Source: CALBJU01 sp965247125
GTDB taxonomy: Bacteria; Bacteroidota; Rhodothermia; Rhodothermales; UBA10348
Length of the DNA: 64,000 nt
NCBI GenBank assembly: GCA_965247125.1
Contig: CBDFGO010000003.1
Location: 1,054,001-1,118,000, forward strand
Direction of reading: 5' to 3'
A program made the translations under genes and the position numbers. The notes under the pieces are model-generated. The model was given only the letters and a program-made list of their open reading frames with translations. It was not told the origin of the DNA and ran no database searches. Below, one piece after another: positions 7,884 to 16,456 of the stretch. Every line of letters begins with the position of its first letter. Positions within the stretch are counted from its first letter, which is position 1.

Positions 7884-9029
7884 ATGAACCCACTAAACGG
7901 CACATTCAAGAAGCGAGGAGTGGACTATGAAGTCCCGGCTGAGATGTTCACGCTCACTGGTGACTACTATCACTCAGACGAAATCTATCAGAAAGAGCTA
8001 GAGAGAATTTTTTATAGGCGCTGGCTACAGGCTTGCAGGGCGGAGCAGATTGCCAATCCTGGGGACTACCTGACCGTTCCGGTCGGAGAAGAAAGCGTTA
8101 TTGTTTCTCGCAATAAATCAGGTGACATCAAAGCGCATTTTAATGTGTGTCGACACCGCGGGACACGGATCTGTGTGGAAGCGAAGGGCCACTTTCCCAA
8201 TGAGATCATTCAGTGTCCATATCACGCGTGGCAGTACGATCTCGATGGAAACCTCAAAGGCGCCCCGTTCATGCGAGATGTACCCGGCTTCGACAAGACG
8301 GACTATGGATTGCACCCGGTGAACGTCCGGCAATGGGGTGGATTCGTGTTCATAAATCTGGCTGAAAATCCCGTGCCGTTTGAAGACGAGATGGGAGCGT
8401 TGATCGGACGGTTCAAGGCCTGGAATCTCCCCGAGCTTCGCATCGCACATCATATTCCATATCGGTTGAAATGCAACTGGAAACTCATCCTCCAGAATTA
8501 CCAGGAGTGTTATCACTGCCCTGGGGTGCACCCTCTCCTCGCTGACTGGACTCCATTCCAGAGCGCCGTGCACGACTGCATGGACGGCGCCGTGATTGGT
8601 GGGTACATGACGATGACGAAGGAGGGAGGGAGCATGACGATGGATGGCGAGGCAGCGGCACCTCCTGTCTGCGACGTCGCAGGTGAAGACCTGCAGCGAG
8701 TGCATTACTACTCCGTCTATCCGAATCTTTTGCTGTCACCCCATCCAGACTTCGTGTTGTATCACCAGATTCGAACAGTTGGTGTAGGGGAAATCACAAA
8801 TGACTGCTACTTCCTGTTGCATCCCGATGTGATCAACGACCCCGAAAAAATGGAGCGCTTCAAGTCTGCAATCGAGTTCTGGGATATGACGAATCTCCAG
8901 GACTGGGCGGTGTGCGAGCAGATGCAACTGGGAACGGGCTCGCGTCGATTCGAACGGGGACGGTATGCTCCACAGGAGGACATTCTCTACGCGCTGGATC
9001 GCGAGGTGCTGAAAGCGCTGGCAGATTAA
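7884..9029 (+). CDS. Rieske-type ring-hydroxylating/demethylating oxygenase, alpha subunit
   Basis: 381 residues. The N-terminal Rieske domain has C89-R-H91 and C111-PY-H114, which hold the [2Fe-2S] cluster. The catalytic domain has NWKLILQNYQECYHCPGVHP, giving the mononuclear-iron ligands H211 and H216 with bridging E208; the third Asp ligand is probably in the C-terminal FWDMTNLQDW segment. Size and motif context match the single-component alpha subunits acting on quaternary ammonium or betaine substrates (GbcA, stachydrine demethylase, CntA-like). These need a separate ferredoxin reductase, and none is adjacent. The substrate is not decided. The ATG at 7884 lacks a strong SD. Two exported amidohydrolases and an arylsulfotransferase-like protein follow on the same strand. 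Confidence 0.85.
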   Translation: MNPLNGTFKKRGVDYEVPAEMFTLTGDYYHSDEIYQKELERIFYRRWLQACRAEQIANPGDYLTVPVGEESVIVSRNKSGDIKAHFNVCRHRGTRICVEAKGHFPNEIIQCPYHAWQYDLDGNLKGAPFMRDVPGFDKTDYGLHPVNVRQWGGFVFINLAENPVPFEDEMGALIGRFKAWNLPELRIAHHIPYRLKCNWKLILQNYQECYHCPGVHPLLADWTPFQSAVHDCMDGAVIGGYMTMTKEGGSMTMDGEAAAPPVCDVAGEDLQRVHYYSVYPNLLLSPHPDFVLYHQIRTVGVGEITNDCYFLLHPDVINDPEKMERFKSAIEFWDMTNLQDWAVCEQMQLGTGSRRFERGRYAPQEDILYALDREVLKALAD

Positions 9030-9041
9030 GCGTCGATATCA

Positions 9042-10247
9042 ATGACTCTCTTCCCAAGCAGTTCATGCCGATGGATCCATGGCGCCTTCCTGACGCCGCT
9101 TATGATCGTCTATCTGCTAATGGCAGTGGGTACTGCTCGGGGATCACAGGAAGGCGTTCTCGCGATTCGGGGAGTGACCATCATCGATGGTGTTTCGGAT
9201 CGTCCCATTGAGGACGCGACGGTTGTTGTATCAGGCGGGATGATCTCCGTTGTTGGGCCCACCTCAGAGATTACCATTCCCGACGGCGCTGAAATCATCG
9301 ATGGAGAGGGCCAATTTCTGATTCCGAGTCTCTGGGATACCCATGCACATCTTTCGTATTGGGGCGAAGACGCGCTCGAAATGCTCATCAACGCCGGAGT
9401 TACCAGCATTCGAGAGCTCGGTGGTGATGCAGATCTGATCGAAAAATGGAAGAACGAGATTGATTCCGGAGTTCGACTCGGCCCCAGAATGATTTGGTGC
9501 GGGCCCTATGTCGAGGGCGCGGATGCGCCCGATGAGTACCGCGTAAAAGTCTCGACTGAGGCCGAAGCTCGCTCAGCGGTTCGGTCTCTACTGGCTCGAG
9601 GTGCCGATTTTATCAAGATCCAGGCGCAGATCGAGCCTCATCTGGTGACTGCATTGGTGGATGAGGCAGGAAAAACGGGGCACTCTGTCGTCGGTCACGT
9701 GCCCCGCGGATTAGGCGCGGCCCAGGCATCTGATCTGGGGCTTCGAAGTATCGAGCACATGAGCCCTTACATGCGCTTGACCGATGAGGAGATAGGAGAG
9801 GTCATTGAGACCTACCTCCGAAACGACACATGGCTCTCACCGGCACTGTTCAGTATGGTCGCCCCGGTTCAGGCTCGTGGCGAAGAACCTAACTCGGATG
9901 AGCGAATCCAGCGGGCGTTCGAAATCGTCCGGCGTGCGCATGACGCTGGTGTGCCGATTCTGGTCGGAGCCAACTTTGCGTACAGAACTTGGCCTCAGCA
10001 GCCAGGCTCAGGACTACACGGGGAGATTCATTCACTCGTCGATGCGGGCATCGCGCCGATGGATGTCATCATATTGACAACGTCCCGCGCAGCCGAATTT
10101 GCGGGCCAGGGAGACCGAAACGGAGCAATCAGGGCCGGTTACGAAGCAGACATGGTTCTACTCGAGGCCCATCCACTGGCTGACATCAGGAATACGGAGC
10201 GCATCGCCGCAGTCATACTGGGTGGACGAGTGATCTCACCCAATTGA
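9042..10247 (+). CDS. Exported amidohydrolase (imidazolonepropionase-like), Asp ligand replaced
   Basis: 401 residues beginning 12 bases after the Rieske gene. A long N-terminus with a hydrophobic segment (FLTPLMIVYLLMAVGTARG) looks like a signal peptide, so the enzyme is probably periplasmic. The amidohydrolase TIM-barrel signs are WDTHAHLS (H-x-H), FIKIQ (bridging Lys), VVGHVPR and SIEHMS (two metal His). The usual final ligand in G-T-D reads VGANF, so Asp is replaced by Asn; this may reduce or change activity. The C-terminal GAIRAGYEADMVLLE is the typical composite beta-sandwich tail. The family includes prolidases, Xaa-Arg dipeptidases and imidazolonepropionase relatives; the substrate is unknown. 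Confidence 0.82.
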   Translation: MTLFPSSSCRWIHGAFLTPLMIVYLLMAVGTARGSQEGVLAIRGVTIIDGVSDRPIEDATVVVSGGMISVVGPTSEITIPDGAEIIDGEGQFLIPSLWDTHAHLSYWGEDALEMLINAGVTSIRELGGDADLIEKWKNEIDSGVRLGPRMIWCGPYVEGADAPDEYRVKVSTEAEARSAVRSLLARGADFIKIQAQIEPHLVTALVDEAGKTGHSVVGHVPRGLGAAQASDLGLRSIEHMSPYMRLTDEEIGEVIETYLRNDTWLSPALFSMVAPVQARGEEPNSDERIQRAFEIVRRAHDAGVPILVGANFAYRTWPQQPGSGLHGEIHSLVDAGIAPMDVIILTTSRAAEFAGQGDRNGAIRAGYEADMVLLEAHPLADIRNTERIAAVILGGRVISPN

Positions 10248-10329
10248 GGGCTACCCAGGACACTTCGTTTCCAGATTGTTTTTCCTGCCCCGACAGCAGA
10301 TATTGATTGACTATTAATCGGAGATCGTT

Positions 10330-11616
10330 ATGAAGCTTGTAGTGCTCGCCGGATTCACCGTAGTGATTCTGGCCACTCCTCACATGGACACGCAATCCGC
10401 GAACGCCCAGACAGTATTCCCAACGGGGACAACGATATATGATCCGGATCGAGCCCACGGAAGCTATGTGTTGATCTCTGATCACACCGCAGTGGGCAAT
10501 CACCAGAAGGCCAGCGTTCGCGAGGCAGGCGGGGGGCAGGTACCTGACGATATTCGCCTGATTGACATGAACGGAAATGTGATTCATTCCTGGCAGGTTG
10601 AGCCGTTCTTCAATAAACGTAGTCGGCTCTTGCCAACTGGCAATCTGGTCACGGTAGGGCTGAACCAAACGATCATCGAGTACGACTGGGATGGCAACGT
10701 TGTCTGGACACACGAGGGAATTGGATCCATGAATGACATGCGCATATTGCCAAACGGTCACCGACTGCTTCTGGCCCACGAACCCATGCCTGCTGAGTTT
10801 CAAGCACAGGTCAATGATGTGGAAATTGCACCGTGGTGGCCGCCCCGCAGAAGAGGCTCGGAAGAAGTACAGTTAAGCGGTGATATCTACGAGGTAAACC
10901 GAGAGGGAGAGGTGGTCTGGGAATGGCACGCCTATAATCATCTGGATTTGAACAGATTTTCTCCAGCCACACCGGAAGGAGACTGGTTGCACACGAATTC
11001 GATCGCCCCAATACCGGAAAACAAGTGGTTCGACGATGGAGATGAACGATTCAGGCCCGGCAATATCCTGGTGAATGCCAGAAATATTGATACGATGTAC
11101 ATCGTCGACAAAGAGACCAAACAGGTCGTATGGGAGGGCACCCACACCTATAAGGACGGCATGGCCCACAGCCACGAGCCCGAAATGATAGAGAAGGGGC
11201 TTCCGGGTGCTGGAAATATCATTCTTTTTGACAATGGTCTTTTCACCCGGCATCGAACCCATACCGGGCAGTCGTTCATCGTCGAGCTGAACCCGGTTTC
11301 ACAGGAAATAGAGTGGCTGTATGAGACGAAGGGGTATGCAAATCTCAAGTTTTTCAGCAAATCGATGGGCACGCAGAAACGCCTCCCAAACGGCAACACT
11401 TACATATCAGAGGACAACAAAGGAAGGTTGTTTCAGGTCACGTCCGAAAGAGAAATTGCCTGGGAATATGTGAACAGAGGAGGGACGACACGTCCTTCGT
11501 TGATTCCCTACGATTTTACGCCTCAGCTCAGAGCGATGCCTTTGCCCGAAGAGCTGTCTGTGACCCCACCTGACAATCTGGAGTGGCACATCAAACCCGA
11601 CAAATTCAGGGAATAG
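10330..11616 (+). CDS. Exported arylsulfotransferase-like beta-propeller protein
   Basis: 428 residues. The signal peptide MKLVVLAGFTVVILATPHM ends near ANAQ. The mature part has propeller blades with alternating reader phrases: VIHSWQ, LLPTGNLV, EYDWDGNVVW, ILPNGHRL, REGEVVWEWHAYNH and LPNGNTYIS. HTNSI and AHSHEPEM supply conserved His residues. The pattern matches the ASST (arylsulfate sulfotransferase, AssT) superfamily, whose periplasmic members move sulfate between phenolic compounds through a catalytic His. Whether the sulfotransfer His is kept cannot be settled by eye, and many environmental members are of unknown function. It lies in the same direction as, and between, two amidohydrolase genes. 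Confidence 0.75.
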   Translation: MKLVVLAGFTVVILATPHMDTQSANAQTVFPTGTTIYDPDRAHGSYVLISDHTAVGNHQKASVREAGGGQVPDDIRLIDMNGNVIHSWQVEPFFNKRSRLLPTGNLVTVGLNQTIIEYDWDGNVVWTHEGIGSMNDMRILPNGHRLLLAHEPMPAEFQAQVNDVEIAPWWPPRRRGSEEVQLSGDIYEVNREGEVVWEWHAYNHLDLNRFSPATPEGDWLHTNSIAPIPENKWFDDGDERFRPGNILVNARNIDTMYIVDKETKQVVWEGTHTYKDGMAHSHEPEMIEKGLPGAGNIILFDNGLFTRHRTHTGQSFIVELNPVSQEIEWLYETKGYANLKFFSKSMGTQKRLPNGNTYISEDNKGRLFQVTSEREIAWEYVNRGGTTRPSLIPYDFTPQLRAMPLPEELSVTPPDNLEWHIKPDKFRE

Positions 11617-11748
11617 TGTTGGTTCGGGATGTCGGGAGCCGGTATTGAGACAAGAGCGAGCTTGGATGCTTAACTCGTCACATACTGATTGTATTTCCTC
11701 ACTTGGGGGTAGATATTGTGGCCTTCTTTCCCCACCACAGAGAATATC

Positions 11749-13416
11749 ATGAACGGACGTATCGCGTGGAGCAAAAGCTTCGTTGTAGCACTTTTTGTCG
11801 TACTACTTGGTTCGATTGCCCTGATCACCAACACGGCCAGCGCTCAAGACGCGGAAAAACAAGAGGAAACCGCTGAGCCGGCACGTCCCCAGGGAGTTCT
11901 TCCTGCTCCGGATCGTGGTGAAGATGAAGGTGCGGGGCCGTTCGATCGCCTGATCATTCGCGGGGTGACTCTCATCGATGGATCCGGTGCACCGCCACGT
12001 GGACCGGTGGATATCGTCGTGGAGGGAAACCGCATTGCTTCGATTCGAGGAGTGGGGACACCCAACGTTCCGATCAATGAGGAACGCAGGCCGGGCGATG
12101 CAGACTACGAGGTCGATGCGAATGGCATGTACCTCATGCCTGGAATTGTCGACCTGCATGTTCACACAGGGGGTGTTCCAAAGGTCCCAGAAGCCGAATA
12201 CGTCTACAAACTGTGGCTGGCCAATGGCGTTACGACGGTGCGTGGTGTGGCGACCGGTCCATTCGAGTGGTCGCTGAATGAGCGGGAACGCAGCGCCAAC
12301 AATGAAATCGTGGCCCCTCGCATTGTGTCCTATCACCGTCCGGGCAGCAATGCCGGAGACTGGGAAGGGAGCACCAATACGCCTGAGGGAGCGCGTGAAT
12401 GGGTGAGATATGCCGCGTCAAAGGGTATTGATGGACTGAAACTGGGCTCCTACCGACCGGAAATCATGGAAGCCTTGCTGGATGAAGCCAACAAACTGGG
12501 GCTGGGCTCGACCGCCCATCTAGCGCAAACCGGCGTAGCTCAGATGAATGCACTCGATGCTGCCCGATTGGGTCTGGGAAGTATGACCCATTTTTACGGT
12601 CTTTTCGAGTCCATGTACAAGGGACACGACGTTCAGCCGTGGCCAATCGACATGAACTACAACGATGAGCAGTTCCGGTTTGGCCAGGTCGCGCGGCAGT
12701 GGAATCTGATCCATCCGCCTGGAAGTGACGGCTGGAATGCGCTTTTGGAAGAGTTTCTCGAGTTGGATTTCTACCTGAATCCGACCATGACAATCTATTC
12801 GGCGGGACGCGACGTGATGCGCGCTCGAACAGCAGATTGGCATGAACTCTACACCCTTCCTTCGCTTCAGGATTTCTTCGACCCCAGCCGCCTGGATCAC
12901 GGCTCGTACTTCTACGATTGGACAACGCACGATGAGGTCGCGTGGAAGAAGTTCTATCAGGTCTGGATGCAGTTCTTGAACGAGTACAAGAATATGGGTG
13001 GAAAGGTCACCGTAGGTTCAGATTCTGGATACATCTACCAGCTTTATGGTTTTGGGACCATACTTGAATTGGAATTGCTTCAGGAAGCCGGTTTTCATCC
13101 GCTTGAGGTGATTCGCGCAGCGACCATGCACGGAGCGATGGAAATCTTCAAACCGAAAGGTGAGCAGATCGAGTACGGCGTCGTTAGAACGGGTCTCCTG
13201 GCCGATATGATCATCGTCGAAGAGAATCCGTTGGCAAATCTGAAAGTGCTCTATGGTACAGGTGCCCTCAAACTCAACGACGAGACCGGAATGCCCGAGC
13301 GTGTGGGAGGCGTTCGGTACACGATCAAGGACGGTATTGTTTACGACGCGAAACAGCTCCTGCGAGATGTAACTGAGATGGTGAAGAAACAACGCAAGGA
13401 GCGGGAAATGAACTGA
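11749..13416 (+). CDS. Exported metal-dependent amidohydrolase
   Basis: 555 residues from ATG 11749. A signal peptide (MNGRIAWSKSFVVALFVVLL, cleavage near TASAQ) decides this start over an upstream GTG at 11716. An acidic Pro-rich linker precedes the amidohydrolase fold: VDLHVHTGG (H-x-H), GLKLGS (bridging Lys), STAHLAQ and SMTHFYG (metal His), and VGSDSGY (final Asp). All ligands are kept, unlike the relative at 9042. The C-terminal RTGLLADMIIVEENPL is the family tail. It is probably a periplasmic hydrolase of amide or peptide-like substrates. The 100-base gap to the arylsulfotransferase-like gene leaves open whether they share a transcript. Confidence 0.85.
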   Translation: MNGRIAWSKSFVVALFVVLLGSIALITNTASAQDAEKQEETAEPARPQGVLPAPDRGEDEGAGPFDRLIIRGVTLIDGSGAPPRGPVDIVVEGNRIASIRGVGTPNVPINEERRPGDADYEVDANGMYLMPGIVDLHVHTGGVPKVPEAEYVYKLWLANGVTTVRGVATGPFEWSLNERERSANNEIVAPRIVSYHRPGSNAGDWEGSTNTPEGAREWVRYAASKGIDGLKLGSYRPEIMEALLDEANKLGLGSTAHLAQTGVAQMNALDAARLGLGSMTHFYGLFESMYKGHDVQPWPIDMNYNDEQFRFGQVARQWNLIHPPGSDGWNALLEEFLELDFYLNPTMTIYSAGRDVMRARTADWHELYTLPSLQDFFDPSRLDHGSYFYDWTTHDEVAWKKFYQVWMQFLNEYKNMGGKVTVGSDSGYIYQLYGFGTILELELLQEAGFHPLEVIRAATMHGAMEIFKPKGEQIEYGVVRTGLLADMIIVEENPLANLKVLYGTGALKLNDETGMPERVGGVRYTIKDGIVYDAKQLLRDVTEMVKKQRKEREMN

Positions 13417-13435
13417 CATCAGGCCCGGGGAGATT

Positions 13436-14179
13436 TCATCGCAGCGGGAGGGAGATATGGAGGTGGTCGGCCGTGCCGGTATGTCTCAGGATCTTAAACC
13501 CGAGAATCTTGAAGTAAAGGGCTGTGAGCTGATTTCGAAGTTCAGTTCGGCCGATCGTCCGGAGATCGAGGGCGTGTACGTACCCATCAGCCTGCTCAAA
13601 ATGCAGTGAACTTGCGTTTGAGGAGAGGCCCATGGCCCGGTAGTCTTCCACAACTCGTTCGGAATCAGTGATTACGGCATCAGAGTCCACGAGCACCATC
13701 GATGAGACAGCTAATCTCAGCATGGGGTGCAGCGACTGGTATGTGGTCTGTATTTCTGGATTCTTGACGTTGTCGGCGGACACGTATAGAAGGGTAAAGC
13801 CCACGTAGAGGCCAGCCAGGATCAAGGAAATTCGGAAGGTCCCTCCTGGAAGGGAGATCTTGATTTTTTTGCTTACTCGCCAGATGGCCAGCAGGATAAA
13901 TACACCTGCACCGAAGCCTGCTGCGGCAAGACAAAGCCAGACGGGAAGCTCAGTCAGCCGGTAGAGGACGGTGGAACCCTTCAGGAGAGCTACGAAGGGG
14001 AGAAGTCCGAGTACGATGGGCGGCACAACCCACCGTGATACACTCCACCAGAATGGTCTTCTCTTTTTGGGTTTGCTCTTTTTTCCCCGTGCATCCTTGT
14101 CCGTCTTCTTGCTCGCAGCGCTGCCAGCAAGATTCATCAGCTCGGCCAGGGCCACATCGACCTCGTTCGTCTCGTTCAT
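13436..14179 (-). CDS. Membrane protein with M15-peptidase-like C-terminus
   Basis: 247 residues, no firm family. A Lys/Arg-rich cytoplasmic N-terminus is followed by three hydrophobic helices (VVPPIVLGLLPFVALL; VWLCLAAAGFGAGVFILL; ISLILAGLYVGFTLLYV) and a soluble C-terminal domain. That domain has SSLHFEQADGYVHALDL and then TADHLHISLP near the end. The S-x-H ... D ... H-x-H arrangement resembles the zinc site of M15/hedgehog-type DD-peptidases, although the first motif is longer than the usual S-x-H-x-x-G-x-A-x-D. If correct it would cut peptidoglycan peptides at the outer face of the membrane; this is inference. It lies tail to tail with the amidohydrolase gene. Confidence 0.6.
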   Translation of the reverse strand: MNETNEVDVALAELMNLAGSAASKKTDKDARGKKSKPKKRRPFWWSVSRWVVPPIVLGLLPFVALLKGSTVLYRLTELPVWLCLAAAGFGAGVFILLAIWRVSKKIKISLPGGTFRISLILAGLYVGFTLLYVSADNVKNPEIQTTYQSLHPMLRLAVSSMVLVDSDAVITDSERVVEDYRAMGLSSNASSLHFEQADGYVHALDLRTIGRTELRNQLTALYFKILGFKILRHTGTADHLHISLPLR

Positions 14180-14239
14180 ACCCCGGATTACGGGATGAAT
14201 TCGGGTTGGTTACTCCGATCAGGTCAGCCGGCCGGGCGG

Positions 14240-14554
14240 TTAATCTGGGCAGCGTTTAGCCAAGAGCTCGAGTATATGAAGGTCGTCTTCGCCGTCCTGA
14301 CGGAGCCTTCTTCCCGTTTCACGGTCAAGAATGTCCAACTCCACCGGAATGTATCTACCCCTTGAGTAGATAAGAGAGTACGACTGAATGTCAGCCCTGT
14401 ATCTCTCTCGATTACCTGGTAAACGCTTCACGTTCTCCAGTTTCGCGATGATGGCCTCATCCCAGAAGTCTACGCGGATAAACTCATAGGTGGGATCCAG
14501 AAGACGCATGTCCTCGAGATAATCCGCGAGCCTAGTATCCTGTGGCTCGTCCAT
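14240..14554 (-). CDS. Small conserved-looking hypothetical protein
   Basis: About 104 residues from ATG 14554 (MDEPQDTRLADY); an in-frame ATG at 14581 is also possible. No recognised domain. It is acidic, without signal or membrane segment, with a helical N-terminus and a probable beta region (SYSLIYSRGRYIPVELDIL). The start lies 23 bases inside the 3' end of the gamma-glutamyltransferase gene, which suggests translational coupling. The membrane protein at 13436 lies about 60 bases further on in the same direction. Confidence 0.55.
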   Translation of the reverse strand: MDEPQDTRLADYLEDMRLLDPTYEFIRVDFWDEAIIAKLENVKRLPGNRERYRADIQSYSLIYSRGRYIPVELDILDRETGRRLRQDGEDDLHILELLAKRCPD

Positions 14555-16265
14555 TGTAGCTCCTCGAGTCCGCTGCGCCATACTTCAGGCCCTCTTCCCA
14601 GTCTATCCAGATGCCCATTGCACTCCCCTGACCGCCCCGGTAACGAATCTCGTGCCCCATCAATTTATAGAGACCCTCAGTGTCGGCCGAGAAGTAACCT
14701 CGCTCAAAACTGGTGACGTCCGGCAGCCACTGGTGGTGAATGCGGGGCGCCTCGATGGCCCTTGCGATATTCATGTCATGATCGATCACATTCAGGATTA
14801 CCTGGAGTGACGTATTGATGATCGTTCGACCACCTGGGCTTCCAATAGCCATGACGGGCAGGCCATCTTTGGCCACAATGGCAGGGGTCATGGACGACAG
14901 CATGTTTTTCCCGGGGGCAGTGAGATTGGGCGCCGTTCCGATGTTGCCAGTGCGATCGGTGCGGCCAGGAATCGGATTGAAGTCGCCCATTTCGTTATTC
15001 AACAGAAACCCTGCTCCTTCCACTACGATCAAATTTCCCCAACCATTTTCCAACGTGTAGGTCATTGAAACCGTGGTTCCATCAGCATCTGCTACCGAGA
15101 AGTGCGTCGTTTCCTCGCTTTCGTACGCCATCTCGCCATTGAATCTGGACGAGTCGCTTTCAGACGCCCTGCTCATGTCGATGGAGGCCCTGAGGTCCAC
15201 TGCGTGTCCTTTGGAAATCAGCCAGTCGACGGGCATATCGGGGTTGAAGTTCGGGTCCCCAACATATTCGGCCCGATCCGCGAAGGCCCTTCTCATGGAC
15301 TCGGTCAGGACATGTAAATAGGCTGCTGAATTATGGCCCATTGCAGCCAGGTCAAATCCTTCCAGAATATTCAGCATGGTAACCAGAGCGATTCCTCCCG
15401 AACTTGGAGGGCTCATGGAATAGATGTCATAGCCGCGATAGGTACCATGTATCGGCGCTTGTTCATTTGCCTTGTAGCCGGCTAGATCTTCTTCGGTGAT
15501 CAGGCCGCCGTTTTTGGCCATGAAATCCGCCATTAAGCGCGCCGTTTCGCCCTTGTAAAAACCGTCGGCACCATGATCTCGGATGCGCTCAAGAGAATGG
15601 GACAGATCGGTCAGGATCATCAGCTCACCGGGCTCATGAAAGTCCGTCCCATTCTTCAGATAGGCCGCTGCAGTACTGTTGTAAATCTGATTAGAAGCAG
15701 CTGCTCTTTTGATACTCCGCTGGGCGTTCATCAGACCGCGGTTGAAGGGGAAACCATCGCGGGCCAGCCGTACTGCCGGTTCGAGCAGCTCGTCCCACGG
15801 TAGTGAGCCAAGGCGCTCGTGCGCCAGCGCCAGGCCAGCCACCGTACCAGGAATACCTGTCGAAGTCAGCTCCCGGTGGTGTTTGTCTTCGTCCAGTTCG
15901 CCGTTTTCGTCCAGAAACATGTCGGCGTGTGCTGCGGCGGGGGCCTTCTCTCGAAAATTGAATGCCGTGGTCTCTCCGTCAACGCCGTGATACACGAGAA
16001 ATCCACCACCCCCAATGTTCCCCGCAGAAGGATGCACTACAGCCAGCGCGAACGCTGTTGCTACGGCCGCGTCGACCGCATTGCCGCCCTTTTTCAGGAT
16101 GTCACGGCCGATTTCTGAAGCCAAGTATTGCGTTGAGACAACTATTCCACCTTCCACGGCAACCGGTTGGCGTCCCTGTTGGGCGAAGGAGGAGGGTACG
16201 ACTAGCAGGCCGACCAGAATCAACAATAAAAGGGGACGAAAAAACCGTCCAGATTTGAACTTCAT
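14532..16265 (-). CDS. ggt: Gamma-glutamyltransferase (periplasmic, self-processing)
   Basis: 577 residues with the signal peptide MKFKSGRFFRPLLLLILVGL ending near SSFAQ. It is an N-terminal nucleophile hydrolase: the proenzyme cleaves itself before Thr386 in EETTHFSVAD, and that Thr becomes the nucleophile of the small subunit. Other family marks are FREKAP (glutamate-binding Arg, about 105), GNIGGGGF, SPPSSGG (oxyanion region, 286-291), NNEMGDF and GSPGGRTI. It transfers or hydrolyses gamma-glutamyl groups from glutathione in the periplasm. The length matches E. coli Ggt (580). It is divergent from nagB across a 190-base intergenic region. Confidence 0.95.
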   Translation of the reverse strand: MKFKSGRFFRPLLLLILVGLLVVPSSFAQQGRQPVAVEGGIVVSTQYLASEIGRDILKKGGNAVDAAVATAFALAVVHPSAGNIGGGGFLVYHGVDGETTAFNFREKAPAAAHADMFLDENGELDEDKHHRELTSTGIPGTVAGLALAHERLGSLPWDELLEPAVRLARDGFPFNRGLMNAQRSIKRAAASNQIYNSTAAAYLKNGTDFHEPGELMILTDLSHSLERIRDHGADGFYKGETARLMADFMAKNGGLITEEDLAGYKANEQAPIHGTYRGYDIYSMSPPSSGGIALVTMLNILEGFDLAAMGHNSAAYLHVLTESMRRAFADRAEYVGDPNFNPDMPVDWLISKGHAVDLRASIDMSRASESDSSRFNGEMAYESEETTHFSVADADGTTVSMTYTLENGWGNLIVVEGAGFLLNNEMGDFNPIPGRTDRTGNIGTAPNLTAPGKNMLSSMTPAIVAKDGLPVMAIGSPGGRTIINTSLQVILNVIDHDMNIARAIEAPRIHHQWLPDVTSFERGYFSADTEGLYKLMGHEIRYRGGQGSAMGIWIDWEEGLKYGAADSRSYNGRATGY

Positions 16266-16456
16266 AAGATGAGTTATCTGATTGATAGCAGACCGAAGAT
16301 TTCAGCAACGCCCAAAGTACCACTCAGATAGACTCCCCTCAACCCGAAAGCGCGTGGGACAATTGGTCAAAGCTTCCAATCAACTATGGTAAAGAATGCT
16401 CATCGTACGTGTATTTTGCAGATTCGCCCTAACTTCTACACCGCACTGACAGAAAA

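Noticed and set aside
8118..8705. Reverse-strand frame inside the Rieske oxygenase gene
   Set aside because: Complement shadow of a gene with intact cluster and iron motifs; composition is not protein-like.
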